Shown here: positions 1 to 10,567 of the stretch, piece after piece
How the letters are laid out: each line of letters opens with the position of its first letter
Numbering within the stretch: position 1 is the stretch's first letter
NCBI RefSeq assembly: GCF_032586155.1
Contig: NZ_JAWHTC010000005.1
Span: 248,001 to 312,000, forward strand
Reading direction: 5' to 3'
DNA from: JAWHTC01 sp032586155
Lineage (GTDB): Bacteria; Pseudomonadota; Alphaproteobacteria; Rhodobacterales; Rhodobacteraceae
DNA: 64,000 bases
Program-made: the position numbers and the translations under genes
The notes under the pieces: model-generated
The model's database searches: none
Told to the model about the DNA's origin: nothing
What the model saw: only the letters and a program-made list of their open reading frames with translations

Positions 1-1935
1 GCAATCATGCCGACCGGTGGCGGTAAGTCGCTTTGTTTTCAATTGCCAGCGCTGATGCGCGAGGGGGTCACGGTGGTGATATCGCCCTTGATTGCGCTGA
101 TGCGCGATCAGGTGCGAAGCTTGCGGGCCGTGGGGGTCGAGGCCGGGGCATTGACCAGCGGCAACACGCCGGAAGAAACCGATGCAGTGTGGGACGCGCT
201 TGAGGCAGGGAGGCTGAAGCTTCTCTATATCGCTCCCGAACGATTGGCGGCGGGGTCGGCGCTGGGCATGTTGCGGCGCATTGGCGTGGGGATGATTGCC
301 GTGGACGAGGCGCATTGCGTCAGCCAATGGGGACATGATTTTCGACCTGATTACCTGCGGATTGGCGAACTGCGCCAGGCTTTGAACGTGCCGCTGGCGG
401 CGTTCACAGCGACGGCGGATGCCGAGACGCGCGAGGAGATCGTAGCGCGGCTGTTTGACGGGCAGGCCCCGGAGGTGTTCCTGCACGGGTTCGACCGACC
501 CAACATTCACCTGGCCTTTGAGGCCAAGAATGGGCCGCGCAAACAGATCCTGAGCTTTGCCGAGGCGCGCAAGGGGCAGTCCGGTATCGTCTATTGTGGC
601 ACGCGATCCAAGACCGAAGGGTTGGCGCACGCGTTGCGGCAGGAAGGGCACAATGCCTGCTACTATCACGGCGGGATGGAGGCCGGCGACCGTCGCCATG
701 TGGAGCACCGCTTCAACACCGAGGACGGGCTGATCGTAGTGGCGACCGTGGCCTTTGGCATGGGGGTGGACAAGCCCGACATTCGCTGGGTGGCGCATGC
801 GGACCTGCCAAAGTCGATCGAAGCCTATTATCAGGAGATTGGCCGGGCCGGGCGCGATGGAGCGCCTGCCGATACGCTGACTTTGTACGGACCCGAGGAC
901 ATTCGGTTGCGCCGCTCTCAGATCGACGAGGGGTTGGCTCCGCCTGAACGACGGGTCGCAGACCATGGGCGATTGAATGCGCTGTTGGGACTGGCCGAGG
1001 CGTTGGAATGCCGGCGCAAGGTCTTGCTGGGGTATTTCGGGGAAGAGGCCGAAGCCTGCGGCAATTGCGACATCTGTTCACGACCGGTAGAGACGTTCGA
1101 TGGGACGCAGCCCGTGCGCATGGCGTTGTCGGCGATGCTTCGCACCGGGGAATGGTTCGGGTCGGGGCATCTGATCGATATCCTGATGGGGGTCGAGACC
1201 GACAAGGTGCGGCAACGCGGGCATTCCGAGCTGCCGACCTACGCGGTAGGAAAAGAGTATTCGCGGCCCCAGTGGCAGGCGGTTTTCCGGCAGATGATGG
1301 GGCATGACCTGTGCCGCCCGGACCCTGAACGCCACGGTGCGCTAAAGATGACCGAGGCCGCGCATCCTATCCTGAAGGGTGATGAGGCGATCACATTGCG
1401 TAAGGACGTGATCAAATCTGCCCCACGCCGTCCGGCGGTAAAGGCGCTGGTTTCGGACGAGGATGCGCCGCTCTTGTCGGCCTTGAAGGCCAAGCGGCGG
1501 GCGCTGGCCGAGCAGCAGGCGGTGCCGGCCTATGTGGTGTTCAACGACCGCACCCTGATCGAGATGGCCGAAAAGCGCCCGACGAGCCTGGATGACATGG
1601 CCGGGATTTCCGGGGTTGGGGCCAAGAAGCTGGAACGCTATGGCCGTGAATTTCTTGAGGTTATCGCCGGTGAGGTGGCGGAGGTGCATCCCAGTCGCCG
1701 GAAACTGGCCGGACGGGCGGCGGGGGGTGTCTATGACCAACTCTTGAAGGCGCAGGCCGATTTGGCTCGGGGTGAGGATGGTACGGCCAAACCGATGAGC
1801 TGTACCGCATCGCTTTTGGCGAAGGTAGCTGAGATGCGACCTTCGGACGCGGGGGCGATGACGAGGCTCTTGGGCGACCGGCGGGCCGAGCGGTTCGGCG
1901 CGGCCTTTCTGGACGTTCTGCGCGACGCGGGATAA
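1..1935 (+). CDS. recQ: ATP-dependent DNA helicase RecQ (5' end cut by window)
   Basis: RecQ unwinds DNA 3' to 5' in recombinational repair and at stalled forks. The reading frame is open from base 1, so the true start lies upstream. Counting from the Met at base 7, the Walker A motif is at residues 3-8 (TGGGKS), the DEAH box at 100-103, and the helicase C-terminal lobe with its arginine-rich QEIGRAGRDG motif at about 276-285. Zinc-binding cysteines are at 335, 351, 354 and 357. An HRDC domain lies near 500-575. All RecQ-specific parts are present except the N-terminal tip, so the enzyme should be active. yaaA follows after 29 bases on the same strand. Confidence 0.96.
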   Translation, partial: AIMPTGGGKSLCFQLPALMREGVTVVISPLIALMRDQVRSLRAVGVEAGALTSGNTPEETDAVWDALEAGRLKLLYIAPERLAAGSALGMLRRIGVGMIAVDEAHCVSQWGHDFRPDYLRIGELRQALNVPLAAFTATADAETREEIVARLFDGQAPEVFLHGFDRPNIHLAFEAKNGPRKQILSFAEARKGQSGIVYCGTRSKTEGLAHALRQEGHNACYYHGGMEAGDRRHVEHRFNTEDGLIVVATVAFGMGVDKPDIRWVAHADLPKSIEAYYQEIGRAGRDGAPADTLTLYGPEDIRLRRSQIDEGLAPPERRVADHGRLNALLGLAEALECRRKVLLGYFGEEAEACGNCDICSRPVETFDGTQPVRMALSAMLRTGEWFGSGHLIDILMGVETDKVRQRGHSELPTYAVGKEYSRPQWQAVFRQMMGHDLCRPDPERHGALKMTEAAHPILKGDEAITLRKDVIKSAPRRPAVKALVSDEDAPLLSALKAKRRALAEQQAVPAYVVFNDRTLIEMAEKRPTSLDDMAGISGVGAKKLERYGREFLEVIAGEVAEVHPSRRKLAGRAAGGVYDQLLKAQADLARGEDGTAKPMSCTASLLAKVAEMRPSDAGAMTRLLGDRRAERFGAAFLDVLRDAG

Positions 1936-1964
1936 ATCATACCGGCGAAAATGGGGAGCAGGAC

Positions 1965-2732
1965 ATGTTGATCGTTGTTTCACCAGCCAAGCGGCTGAAC
2001 GAAAACCCGGTGGCAAAATTCGAGCTGACCGAGCCGATGTTTCAGGACCAGGCCGAGGCTCTGGCCGGGGTGGCGCGCGGAATGTCGATGGGCGAGATCG
2101 GCAAGCTGATGAAGATCAGCGAGAAACTGTCAAAGCTGAATTACGACCGCTATCGCGATTTCGGCAAGATGGAGCGCGGCGCGGCGGCGCTGATCTTTGA
2201 TGGTGACACTTATGCCGGGCTTGAGGCGAAGTCGCTGGAACCCGATGAAATGGACTGGGCGGCGCAGCATCTGCGCATTCTGTCGGGGATGTATGGCATT
2301 TTACGGCCCACCGACGCGATTGAGCCGCACCGGATGGAGATGGGATCGCGTCTGAAGAACCCACGCGGAAAGAACCTTTACGAATACTGGGGTAGCCAGA
2401 TTGCCGAGGCTTTGAATGATCAAGGCGCGTTACTGGGTGCGCATGTGCTTATTAATTGCGCGAGCGAAGAGTATTTCGGGGCGGTGGATCGGGACGCGCT
2501 GAAGCTGCGGGTGATCACCCCGGTCTTCAAGGAAATGCGGGGCGGTCAGCCCAAGATCGTGAGCTTCTTTGCCAAGAAAGCGCGCGGGTCGATGGCGCGG
2601 TTTATCATTCAGAACCGGCTGCAGGATCCGGACGAGATCAAGAAATTCGATATGGCGGGGTATGATTATCAGCCTGATATGTCGGAAGGGGATTCCTGGG
2701 TGTTCTTGCGGGATGAAGGCGCGGAGGATTAA
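1965..2732 (+). CDS. yaaA: YaaA/UPF0246 family peroxide-stress protein
   Basis: The 255-residue length and the opening MLIVVSPAKRLNE match the YaaA (DUF328) family, which in E. coli limits intracellular iron and DNA damage during hydrogen peroxide stress and can bind DNA. Other family signatures are CASEEYF near residue 165, KKARGSMARF near 203 and the C-terminal GDSWVFLR. A GGGGAGCAGGAC ribosome site precedes the ATG. It sits 29 bases after recQ and may be cotranscribed with it, which would group two DNA-protection genes; that link is inference. The TAA stop runs directly into a GCCCACCCTACG repeat shared with the end of the next, convergent gene. Confidence 0.93.
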   Translation: MLIVVSPAKRLNENPVAKFELTEPMFQDQAEALAGVARGMSMGEIGKLMKISEKLSKLNYDRYRDFGKMERGAAALIFDGDTYAGLEAKSLEPDEMDWAAQHLRILSGMYGILRPTDAIEPHRMEMGSRLKNPRGKNLYEYWGSQIAEALNDQGALLGAHVLINCASEEYFGAVDRDALKLRVITPVFKEMRGGQPKIVSFFAKKARGSMARFIIQNRLQDPDEIKKFDMAGYDYQPDMSEGDSWVFLRDEGAED

Positions 2733-2741
2733 AAGCCCACC

Positions 2742-4964
2742 CTACGCAGATTGGGCCGCCGTCTCTTCGTGTGCAATCGGGCGGGCAGCGTCCGGACAGT
2801 TTTCGCCGATCACCGCGAAAATCTCGGCCTTGCGCAGCGGCTTGGTAAGGTAGTGATCCAGCCCTGCGGCGAGGATCGCATCGCGGTCGCTGTCCATGGC
2901 GTGCGCGGTGAGTGCTACGATGGGCACATGTTTGCCACCGTTGCCTTCAAGGGCGCGAATTTCGCCAGTGGCTTCTTTGCCGTCCATTTTGGGCATAGAG
3001 ATATCCATGAAGATCAGGTCGGGATCGTAGGATTGAAAGAGTTCGATCGCTTCGAGCCCATTCGAGGCAAATTGCAGGTCGATATCGAGGGTTTTGACCA
3101 TCTTGCGGAAAACCAGCTGGTTGGTGCGGTTGTCCTCGGCCGCCAGAACCCGCATTGCGCGCTTGGGGGTGCCCTGAGCCAGCGGGGCGGGGTCGTCAGG
3201 TAAGGCGGCAAGGGACAGACCAACGCCGATGTCTTGCAGCCGGGCGAATAGCTCGCTGCGCGGGGTGGGCTTTTGCAGCAGGGCCTGAACCAGGCCGATG
3301 GCGGGGTCCTTTTCCGCGAAGTTGACCGATGACGATAGGACCATGATCGGTAGCTCATGGCCGCGTTTTCGAAGTTCGGTCGCCAGTTCGAAACCGTCCA
3401 TGTCAGGCATGGTATGATCGGTGACCAGCAGGTCGATGCTGCCATCGATCTGTTTCAGCGCCTCACCGGCGCTGGGGTAGGAGACGGTCGCCATCCCCAA
3501 GGTTTCAAGCTGTTTTGCGAGGATGATGCGGTTAACTTCGAGGCTATCGACAACCATGGCGCGGCGCATCACCTTGGGCAGGCTGGGGGGATGGATGGAT
3601 TTTGTGTCGTCGGCCCGCAGCGAGATGCGGAAACCGAAACACGAGCCCTTGCCCTCTTCACTGTCGACCCAGATCTCACCGCCCATCAGTGTGATCAGCT
3701 TGCGGCTGATGGCCAGACCCAGGCCAGTGCCTTCGAACTTACGATTGCGGTCGTCTTCGACCTGATTGAACTCACCAAAGATGTGGGCAAGTTTTTCCTT
3801 GGCGATGCCGATGCCGGTGTCTTCAATGCTGATATGCAGGTCGGTATCGGAGCTGTTTTCGCGCTGTACACCGACCACGCGGATCAGGACATGGCCGGAC
3901 AGGGTGAACTTCACCGCGTTGCCCATCAGATTGGTCAGGATCTGGCGGATTCGGCCACGATCTCCGGTGAAGGTGGTGGGTAGGAAGAGATCGAAATCGA
4001 CGGCCAGGTCGATGCCCTTGTCGCGCGCGGCGGGCTGGAGCAGCATGACGATTTCATGGATCGTGCGCTCGAGATCAAAGGGTTCCGGGCGCAGGACAAG
4101 CTTGTCTGCCTCAATCTTGGAATAGTCGAGAATGTCGTTGATAATGACCAAGAGTGCCTCGCCCGAGTTCTTGATCGTGTCGACATAGAGCTGTTGTTCG
4201 TCGTCCAGCGTCGTGTCGCGCAGCAATTCGGACATGCCGACAACGCCGTTCATTGGTGTGCGAATTTCATGGCTCATGTTGGCGAGGAAGGCGGCCTTGG
4301 CGCGGGCGGCGTCCTCGGCCCGGGTGCGGGCATCCTTTAGCTCTTTCTCATAGCGTACCGTGTCAGAGATATTGAGCGCCAGCGAGACCACGTCACCGCC
4401 GTGGCTGCGCTGGTCAATCAGTTTGTAATATTCACCGTTCCACAGCCGCCAGACCGTGGGTGGGGGCGCGGGTTGTTGCCAGCGTTTGAGCATCGAGCTG
4501 CGCCAATCTGCCGGGGCGGTATCGCCGATATCGACAACGCCTTCTTCGACCAGAAATTGTAGGATGCGGGGGTAGGACACGCCCGGCCCGACCTCTTCCA
4601 GCCCGTCAAACAAGGCGAGATAGGCTTTGTTGGCCGCGATCATGTGGTTGTCGGCGTCGAAAAAGGCGAACCCGTCACGGATGGTTTCGATCGAATGCCA
4701 AAGCCGGCGCTCGGCGATTTCCACCTTCTGATGGGCGATCTCGACCTTGTGGTGGGCGACGGTGAGGTCGGATTTGACCTTTTCGTTTTCGTCGCGGACG
4801 GTTTTGACTTGGGCCCGGGTCTCGACAATTTCATTCGAGAGCTTGCGCGCGTGTTGGCCGAGCTTGCGGTTGGCCGCAAACAATTCCGCCTGTTTCTGTT
4901 CAAGCAATCTTTCCGCGGCGAGGCGCATCCGGCGCTCTTCCGCGAGTTTGCTGGCGAGATTCAT
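2742..4964 (-). CDS. Hybrid sensor histidine kinase with two receiver domains
   Basis: A 740-residue cytoplasmic signalling kinase; no membrane segment is visible. In order: a coiled coil (about 1-90), a PAS domain (about 90-205), HisKA with phospho-acceptor H232 in SHEIRTPMNG, an HATPase domain (N box near 345-353, G1 DTGIGI near 382, G2 GTGLGL near 412), a first receiver with D516, and a second receiver with D654 and K near 705. The first receiver has only one acidic residue of the usual pair (VVDS), so it may be weakened. The Met at 4964 was chosen because a longer frame to 5003 adds only non-conserved residues, while GGAG lies upstream of 4964. No response regulator or Hpt gene is adjacent, and the signal is unknown. 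The TAG stop lies in a GCGTAGGGTGGGC repeat. Confidence 0.93.
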   Translation of the reverse strand: MNLASKLAEERRMRLAAERLLEQKQAELFAANRKLGQHARKLSNEIVETRAQVKTVRDENEKVKSDLTVAHHKVEIAHQKVEIAERRLWHSIETIRDGFAFFDADNHMIAANKAYLALFDGLEEVGPGVSYPRILQFLVEEGVVDIGDTAPADWRSSMLKRWQQPAPPPTVWRLWNGEYYKLIDQRSHGGDVVSLALNISDTVRYEKELKDARTRAEDAARAKAAFLANMSHEIRTPMNGVVGMSELLRDTTLDDEQQLYVDTIKNSGEALLVIINDILDYSKIEADKLVLRPEPFDLERTIHEIVMLLQPAARDKGIDLAVDFDLFLPTTFTGDRGRIRQILTNLMGNAVKFTLSGHVLIRVVGVQRENSSDTDLHISIEDTGIGIAKEKLAHIFGEFNQVEDDRNRKFEGTGLGLAISRKLITLMGGEIWVDSEEGKGSCFGFRISLRADDTKSIHPPSLPKVMRRAMVVDSLEVNRIILAKQLETLGMATVSYPSAGEALKQIDGSIDLLVTDHTMPDMDGFELATELRKRGHELPIMVLSSSVNFAEKDPAIGLVQALLQKPTPRSELFARLQDIGVGLSLAALPDDPAPLAQGTPKRAMRVLAAEDNRTNQLVFRKMVKTLDIDLQFASNGLEAIELFQSYDPDLIFMDISMPKMDGKEATGEIRALEGNGGKHVPIVALTAHAMDSDRDAILAAGLDHYLTKPLRKAEIFAVIGENCPDAARPIAHEETAAQSA

Positions 4965-5128
4965 CCCCGGTCTCCGACCTGTCCGCAAAGTTCCCGTGAT
5001 CATGGGTGGTTATGGTGAAAATTCGCTTAAGGTGGGAAAGTGTGGGGTCAGGAATTCCGCACCCCGGGGAATCGTTGCCTAACCGGTTTAGTCGTGCCAC
5101 CATCGGGGCATTCAGACAGGAGGATTTC

Positions 5129-8100
5129 ATGCGCCGCTTTGTTGCCGCTTTCGCCTTTGTTCTTGGTCTGGTTTTGCCAGTGTTTGCTGAAGATTACGTG
5201 CCTGATCGTCGCCTGGTGGTGACAAAGGACGTGGATTTCTACGGATCGGACCTGCAGGCCCTGTTCGATACGAACAGGAAATCGTGCAGGAATGCCTGTC
5301 TCAGCGATCCGAATTGCAAGGCGTTCACCTTCAATTCGCGCTCGAATTCCTGTTTCCCGAAATCAAGCATCAGCGACCGGCAGCCCTATGAGGGCGCCGT
5401 GTCGGCCGAGGTTCTGACGCTTGATCCGGCGATTGCGCGGGTGGTGCAGGCGCGGGGCGATGATCTGGACCGGGTGTTGTCAGATCGCGACCTGTCGGCG
5501 GCGCTAAGCCAGGCGCGTGGCATTGGGCCGCTGCATCCGGGTGGAAATTACTCGGTCGAAGCGATTTTGGATGCCGCCGAAAGCCGTCGCAGCCAAGGTG
5601 ATATGCTGAACGCGATGCGCTGGACCGGAGCTGCGGTCGCCGAGACAGATCGCAGCGATCAGTGGGTTGAATATGGCCGCCTGTCGCTGGCGATCAAGGC
5701 GGCCAAGTCGAATGACCAGTGGAAATACGCCAATCGCGGGATGCAGGCGGCCACGAACGGGTATCTGCGGGCGCTGAATGACGCGCAGCGGGTCAATGCG
5801 CTTTCGGTGATGACGGATGCGCTGGAACGGATGGATCGGGGGCGTGATACGATTCCGGTTCTGCGCTTGGCCGAGAGTATCCAGCCGCGCGAGGAGCTGA
5901 CCGCACGGCTGGACAAGGCAATCGCCAAGTGGGGCTTCCGCATTACCGAACACAATGTTGAAAGCGACAAGGCCGAGCCGCGGGTTTGTGCGACTTTCTC
6001 GGAGCGGCTGATGAAAACCGGTGTGGATTACACGCCTTACGTAAAATTGCCGGATCAGCGTATGTCGGTCGAGGCTGAAGGCAAACGCATCTGCATCGGT
6101 GGGGCAACCCACGGGGAGCGTTACACGGTAACCTTCCGCGAAGGCCTGCCAGCGCAGGATGGTGAGAAGCTGATCAAGGACGTGGAATTGCGCTTTTATG
6201 TGCGTGACCGGTCACCTTCTGTGCATTTTGCCGGGCGGGCCTATGTGTTGCCCAAGGCCGCCGATGCCGCTGTGCCGGTACAGACGGTGAACCTGAGCGA
6301 GGTGGACCTGAAGCTGCGTCGGATCAGCGACCGCAACGTGCTGCGCTCGATCCAGGAGAACTATTTCGGCAAGCGGATCAGCTATTGGAATTCGCGTAAC
6401 TTTGCTGGGGAGATTGGCGAAGAGGTTTGGACTGGCAAGGGCCAGGTGGAAAACGCAATCAACCGAGACATGACCACCCGCCTGCCGGTGGGGGACCTGA
6501 TCAAGGATCTCGATCCGGGTGTTTATGCGCTGACCGCGACGATTCCGGGTGAGGATGAATATGACAGCGAAGGCGCGACGCAGTGGTTCGTGCTGACCGA
6601 TCTGGGCCTGACGACGATGAGCGGGGCGGACGGGCTGCATGTCTTTGTGCGTTCGCTGGGCGATGCCCAGGCTCGGGCCGGGGTGAAGGCGACATTGGTG
6701 TCGCGGTCAAACCGGGTGCTGGGCACGGCGATGACCGACGACCAGGGCTATGCCAGGTTTGATGGCGGGTTGACCCGTGGCCGCAAGGGTGCCGAGCCGG
6801 GGTTGATCGTGGTCGAGGATGGCGAAACCGACATGGCCTTCCTGTCACTGGCTGATCCGGCGTTTGACTTGTCGGATCGAGGTGTCGAAGGCCGTGCGCC
6901 TGCGGGGCCGATCGACGTGTTCCTGACCACCGACCGGGGCGCTTATCGTGCCGGGGAAGTGATCAATGCAACCGTGCTGGCGCGTGATGGGGTGGCAACG
7001 GCAATCGACGATCTGCCACTGACGGCGATCCTGACTCGGCCTGATGGCGTGGAATATGCGCGCCATTTCTCGGGGACCAGCGTTGCCGGGGGGCATGTGT
7101 TCAACATGCCGGTGGGCAACGCGGTGCCGCGTGGCACATGGCGGTTGGATATCAAGGCGGATGTGGATCAGCCGGCGCTGGCCAGCCAGACCGTTCTGGT
7201 CGAGGATTTCCTGCCCGAGCGGATTGATTTCGAGCTGAAACTGCCAACAACGCCATTGCGTCCCGGCACGATGACGGATCTGACCGTGACTGCGAACTAC
7301 CTGTTCGGAGCACCGGGTAGCGACCTGCCGGTCGAGGGTGACACGATACTGCGGGCCAAGCGCAGTGTGGCTGATTGGCCGGGCTATGTCTTTGGCCGTC
7401 ATGACACGCAAATCGGTCCGCGTCGTGGCTATTTCGATGGGGGCCGCACCGGGCCGACCGGTGTTGCGGTTGCCGGGGTAGACTTGCCGGGGGCACCCGC
7501 CAAGGATCGCCCGCTTGAGGTTGAGATCATCACCCGTGTGTCCGAGGGCTCGGGTCGTCCGGTGGAACGCCGGATCACTCAAGCCGTGGCACCCGATGGG
7601 CCGGTGATCGGCATCAAGCCGATGTTTGAGGACGTGGTCGAGGAAGGCACCGAAGCGCACTTCCAGGTGATCGCACTGAGCCCCGATTTGAAACCTGTCG
7701 CGATGCCAGCCAAATGGACGCTTAATCGGGTCAATCGCCGGTATCAGTGGTACAAGGAATACGGCGATTGGAATTGGGAGGTGATCACCACCCGCAAGCC
7801 GGTGGCGAGCGGGGAAGTGATGCTGGGATCAACGCCGGTTGAGGTGTCGGGCAAGGTCGATTGGGGCAGCTACGAATTGGTTGTCGAACGCCCCGATGGC
7901 GAGGGCATTGCCAGCTCGGCAGACTTCTATGCCGGCTGGTATGTGCCGGCGGACACGACCAAGACGCCCGATGTTCTGGAGCTGTCGCTCGACCGACCGG
8001 ACTACAAGAGCGGCGATACCGCGCGCCTGCGGATCGTGCCGCGCTATGCGGGTACGGCGCTGGTGACGGTGATGTCGAACCGGCTGATTGCGATGAAGGC

Positions 8101-10561
8101 GGTCGAGGTGGTGAAGGGTGAAAACCTGATCCCGCTGGATGTGACCGACGATTGGGGCGCAGGGGCTTATGTAACCGCCTCGGTCATCCGGCCCATGGAT
8201 GTGGCCGCCGGGCAGAACCCGGCGCGGTCGATGGGATTGGCCCATGCCAGAATTGATCCGGGGGCAAAGCAGTTGAACGTGTCATTCGATGCGCCCGAGC
8301 AATCGGCCCCGCGGGGGCCAATGATAGCGGCGGTGCAAGTCGATGGGCTTGAACACGGAACAGAGGCATATGTGACCGTGGCTGCGGTGGATGTCGGCAT
8401 TCTGAACCTCACAGGGTTCCAAAGCCCCGATCCGTCCGAGCACTATTTCGGACAACGCCGGTTGGGCATGGATATACGTGATGTTTATGGTCGCCTGATC
8501 GATGGCATGTCCGGGTCGATGGGGGCTGTCCGTTCGGGCGGCGACGCCCAAAGCGAGGCCGGGATGCAATCGCCCCCGCCAACCGAAGAGTTGGTGGCGT
8601 ATTTCAGCGGGCCCGTGCGGGTTGCACGCAACGGTCGGGCCGAGGTGGTCTTTGACATGCCCGAGTTCAACGGCACCGTGCGGCTGATGGCCGTGGCCTG
8701 GAGCAAGGATGCTGTGGGCGAGGCAGAGGCCGATGTGTTGGTCCGTGATCCGGTGGTGGTGACGGCGAGCCTGCCGCGCTACTTGTCGCCGGGAGACAGT
8801 TCGCGACTTCTGCTAGAGATCGTCCATGCCGAAGGTCCGACGGGCCGGATGGGTCTGGATGTGACCGCGCAAGGCGTGAGCCTGAGCGGCAATGTGCCTT
8901 CGGGTGTGACGCTGGGCGAGCAGGAAAAGGCCATCTTCTCGATCCCGATCACCGCTGGCGACGTGGGCGACCACAGCCTGCGCGTGGCGCTGACCACGCC
9001 GGATGGCAAGCAACTGACCAAGAACCTGGTGATGCCGGTCCGGATGAATGACCCAGTCATCGCCGTAACCCAACGGTTCAACCTGGCCGCTGGCGGCACG
9101 TTCAAGCTGGATCACAATGTGTTCTCGGATATGAAGCCGGGCACCGGATCGGCGGTGGTGTCTGCCGGGCCATTGGCCAAGCTGGATGCGCCGGGGCTTC
9201 TGAGTGCGCTGGATCGCTATCCCTATGGCTGTACCGAACAGGTGACTTCGGTGGCGATGCCACTCCTTTACTTTGGCCCGGTGGCCAAGGCGCTGGGCCT
9301 TGGGGCACGCGACAAGGTGGATGAGCGGATCGATCAGGCCATCGAACGGGTGCTTGCCCGGCAGGCCAGCAGTGGCGGTTTCGGGCTGTGGTATCCATCT
9401 TCGGGTGATCTGTGGCTGGATGCCTATGTCAGCGACTTCCTGAGCCGGGCCAAGGCCGAAGGCTATGAGGTGCCGCAGATTGCCTTCCGCATGGCGATGG
9501 ACAACCTGCGCAACCGGGTGAATTACCATCCCGACTTTGACGAGGGTGGCAGCGCCTTGGCCTATGCATTGTTGGTGCTGGCCCGCGAGGGCGCTGCGGC
9601 GATGGCAGATTTGCGTTACTATTCCGACGAAAAAGCCGAGGCGTTTTCAACCGCGCTGGGCGTGGCGCAGGTGGGCGCGGCGCTGGCGATGTATGGCGAT
9701 CAGACCCGCGCCGACCGGATGTTTGCCCGCGCGGGCAGCATGATCGGGCGCCAGACGGCCAAGGAACGTCAGGTCTGGCGGGCCGACTATGGCACCAACC
9801 TGCGTGATGCGGCAGGCGTTCTGACGCTGGCCGTCGAGGCCGGGTCGAATGCGGTGGATCGCGAGGCGCTGGCGGCGCGGATCGGTGGAGCCGTCGGGCG
9901 CCGTTCCACGCAGGAAAGCGTCTGGACCCTGATGGCGGCGCGTGCGCTGGTCGTGGATCCGTCGATTGCCGGGCTGACCATGAACGGTCAGCCAGTCGAG
10001 GGGCCGTTGGTCAAGCTGCTGGAAGAGGAGACGCTTGGCTATGGTGTGGGCATCCGCAATGAAAGCGGACGCGATACCGACGTGACCCTGACCACCTTCG
10101 GCGTACCGCAAGTGGCACCGCCCGCTGGTGGCTACGGCTATCGTATCGACCGGGTCTATTACACCATGGAGGGCGAGATGATCGAGACGCTGTCGCCCAA
10201 GGTCGGGGACCGCTATGTCGTGGCCCTGAAGGTGACCCCGTTCGAGAAGGGTGAGGCGCGGCTGATGGTGGATGATCCGCTGCCGGCCGGGTTTGAGATC
10301 GACAATCCGAACCTGCTGCGTTCGGGCGATATCCAGGCGCTCGATTGGCTCAAGCCGCAACATGCGGACCATGCCGAGTTCCGCTCGGACCGGTTCCTTG
10401 CTGCCGTCGACTGGCGCAAGGACAAGCCGTTCCAGCTGGCCTATATCGTGCGGGCGGTGTCGCCCGGTGAGTTCCATCACCCGGCAGCGCAGGTCGAGGA
10501 TATGTATCGTCCGCAATACCGTGCCCAAAGCGCGACGGGCCGGTTCAGCATTTCCGAGTGA
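5129..10561 (+). CDS. Alpha-2-macroglobulin family protein with N-terminal PAN domain
   Basis: An 1810-residue bacterial alpha-2-macroglobulin, a periplasmic protease trap. The start at 5129 has an AGGAGG site and gives a clean signal peptide (residues 1-20, ending LPVFA before ED). A PAN/Apple-like module follows with cysteines 53, 57, 63 and 75. A long series of beta domains leads to the thioester motif C1368-T-E-Q1371 inside YPYGCTEQ, then the alpha-helical thioester domain and a C-terminal receptor-like domain. E. coli YfhM is a lipoprotein; this one has no lipobox Cys, so it should be soluble or held by other means. pbpC follows after 6 bases, the classic pairing thought to couple protease trapping with repair of damaged cell wall. 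Confidence 0.94.
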   Translation: MRRFVAAFAFVLGLVLPVFAEDYVPDRRLVVTKDVDFYGSDLQALFDTNRKSCRNACLSDPNCKAFTFNSRSNSCFPKSSISDRQPYEGAVSAEVLTLDPAIARVVQARGDDLDRVLSDRDLSAALSQARGIGPLHPGGNYSVEAILDAAESRRSQGDMLNAMRWTGAAVAETDRSDQWVEYGRLSLAIKAAKSNDQWKYANRGMQAATNGYLRALNDAQRVNALSVMTDALERMDRGRDTIPVLRLAESIQPREELTARLDKAIAKWGFRITEHNVESDKAEPRVCATFSERLMKTGVDYTPYVKLPDQRMSVEAEGKRICIGGATHGERYTVTFREGLPAQDGEKLIKDVELRFYVRDRSPSVHFAGRAYVLPKAADAAVPVQTVNLSEVDLKLRRISDRNVLRSIQENYFGKRISYWNSRNFAGEIGEEVWTGKGQVENAINRDMTTRLPVGDLIKDLDPGVYALTATIPGEDEYDSEGATQWFVLTDLGLTTMSGADGLHVFVRSLGDAQARAGVKATLVSRSNRVLGTAMTDDQGYARFDGGLTRGRKGAEPGLIVVEDGETDMAFLSLADPAFDLSDRGVEGRAPAGPIDVFLTTDRGAYRAGEVINATVLARDGVATAIDDLPLTAILTRPDGVEYARHFSGTSVAGGHVFNMPVGNAVPRGTWRLDIKADVDQPALASQTVLVEDFLPERIDFELKLPTTPLRPGTMTDLTVTANYLFGAPGSDLPVEGDTILRAKRSVADWPGYVFGRHDTQIGPRRGYFDGGRTGPTGVAVAGVDLPGAPAKDRPLEVEIITRVSEGSGRPVERRITQAVAPDGPVIGIKPMFEDVVEEGTEAHFQVIALSPDLKPVAMPAKWTLNRVNRRYQWYKEYGDWNWEVITTRKPVASGEVMLGSTPVEVSGKVDWGSYELVVERPDGEGIASSADFYAGWYVPADTTKTPDVLELSLDRPDYKSGDTARLRIVPRYAGTALVTVMSNRLIAMKAVEVVKGENLIPLDVTDDWGAGAYVTASVIRPMDVAAGQNPARSMGLAHARIDPGAKQLNVSFDAPEQSAPRGPMIAAVQVDGLEHGTEAYVTVAAVDVGILNLTGFQSPDPSEHYFGQRRLGMDIRDVYGRLIDGMSGSMGAVRSGGDAQSEAGMQSPPPTEELVAYFSGPVRVARNGRAEVVFDMPEFNGTVRLMAVAWSKDAVGEAEADVLVRDPVVVTASLPRYLSPGDSSRLLLEIVHAEGPTGRMGLDVTAQGVSLSGNVPSGVTLGEQEKAIFSIPITAGDVGDHSLRVALTTPDGKQLTKNLVMPVRMNDPVIAVTQRFNLAAGGTFKLDHNVFSDMKPGTGSAVVSAGPLAKLDAPGLLSALDRYPYGCTEQVTSVAMPLLYFGPVAKALGLGARDKVDERIDQAIERVLARQASSGGFGLWYPSSGDLWLDAYVSDFLSRAKAEGYEVPQIAFRMAMDNLRNRVNYHPDFDEGGSALAYALLVLAREGAAAMADLRYYSDEKAEAFSTALGVAQVGAALAMYGDQTRADRMFARAGSMIGRQTAKERQVWRADYGTNLRDAAGVLTLAVEAGSNAVDREALAARIGGAVGRRSTQESVWTLMAARALVVDPSIAGLTMNGQPVEGPLVKLLEEETLGYGVGIRNESGRDTDVTLTTFGVPQVAPPAGGYGYRIDRVYYTMEGEMIETLSPKVGDRYVVALKVTPFEKGEARLMVDDPLPAGFEIDNPNLLRSGDIQALDWLKPQHADHAEFRSDRFLAAVDWRKDKPFQLAYIVRAVSPGEFHHPAAQVEDMYRPQYRAQSATGRFSISE

Positions 10562-10567
10562 GGTGAG

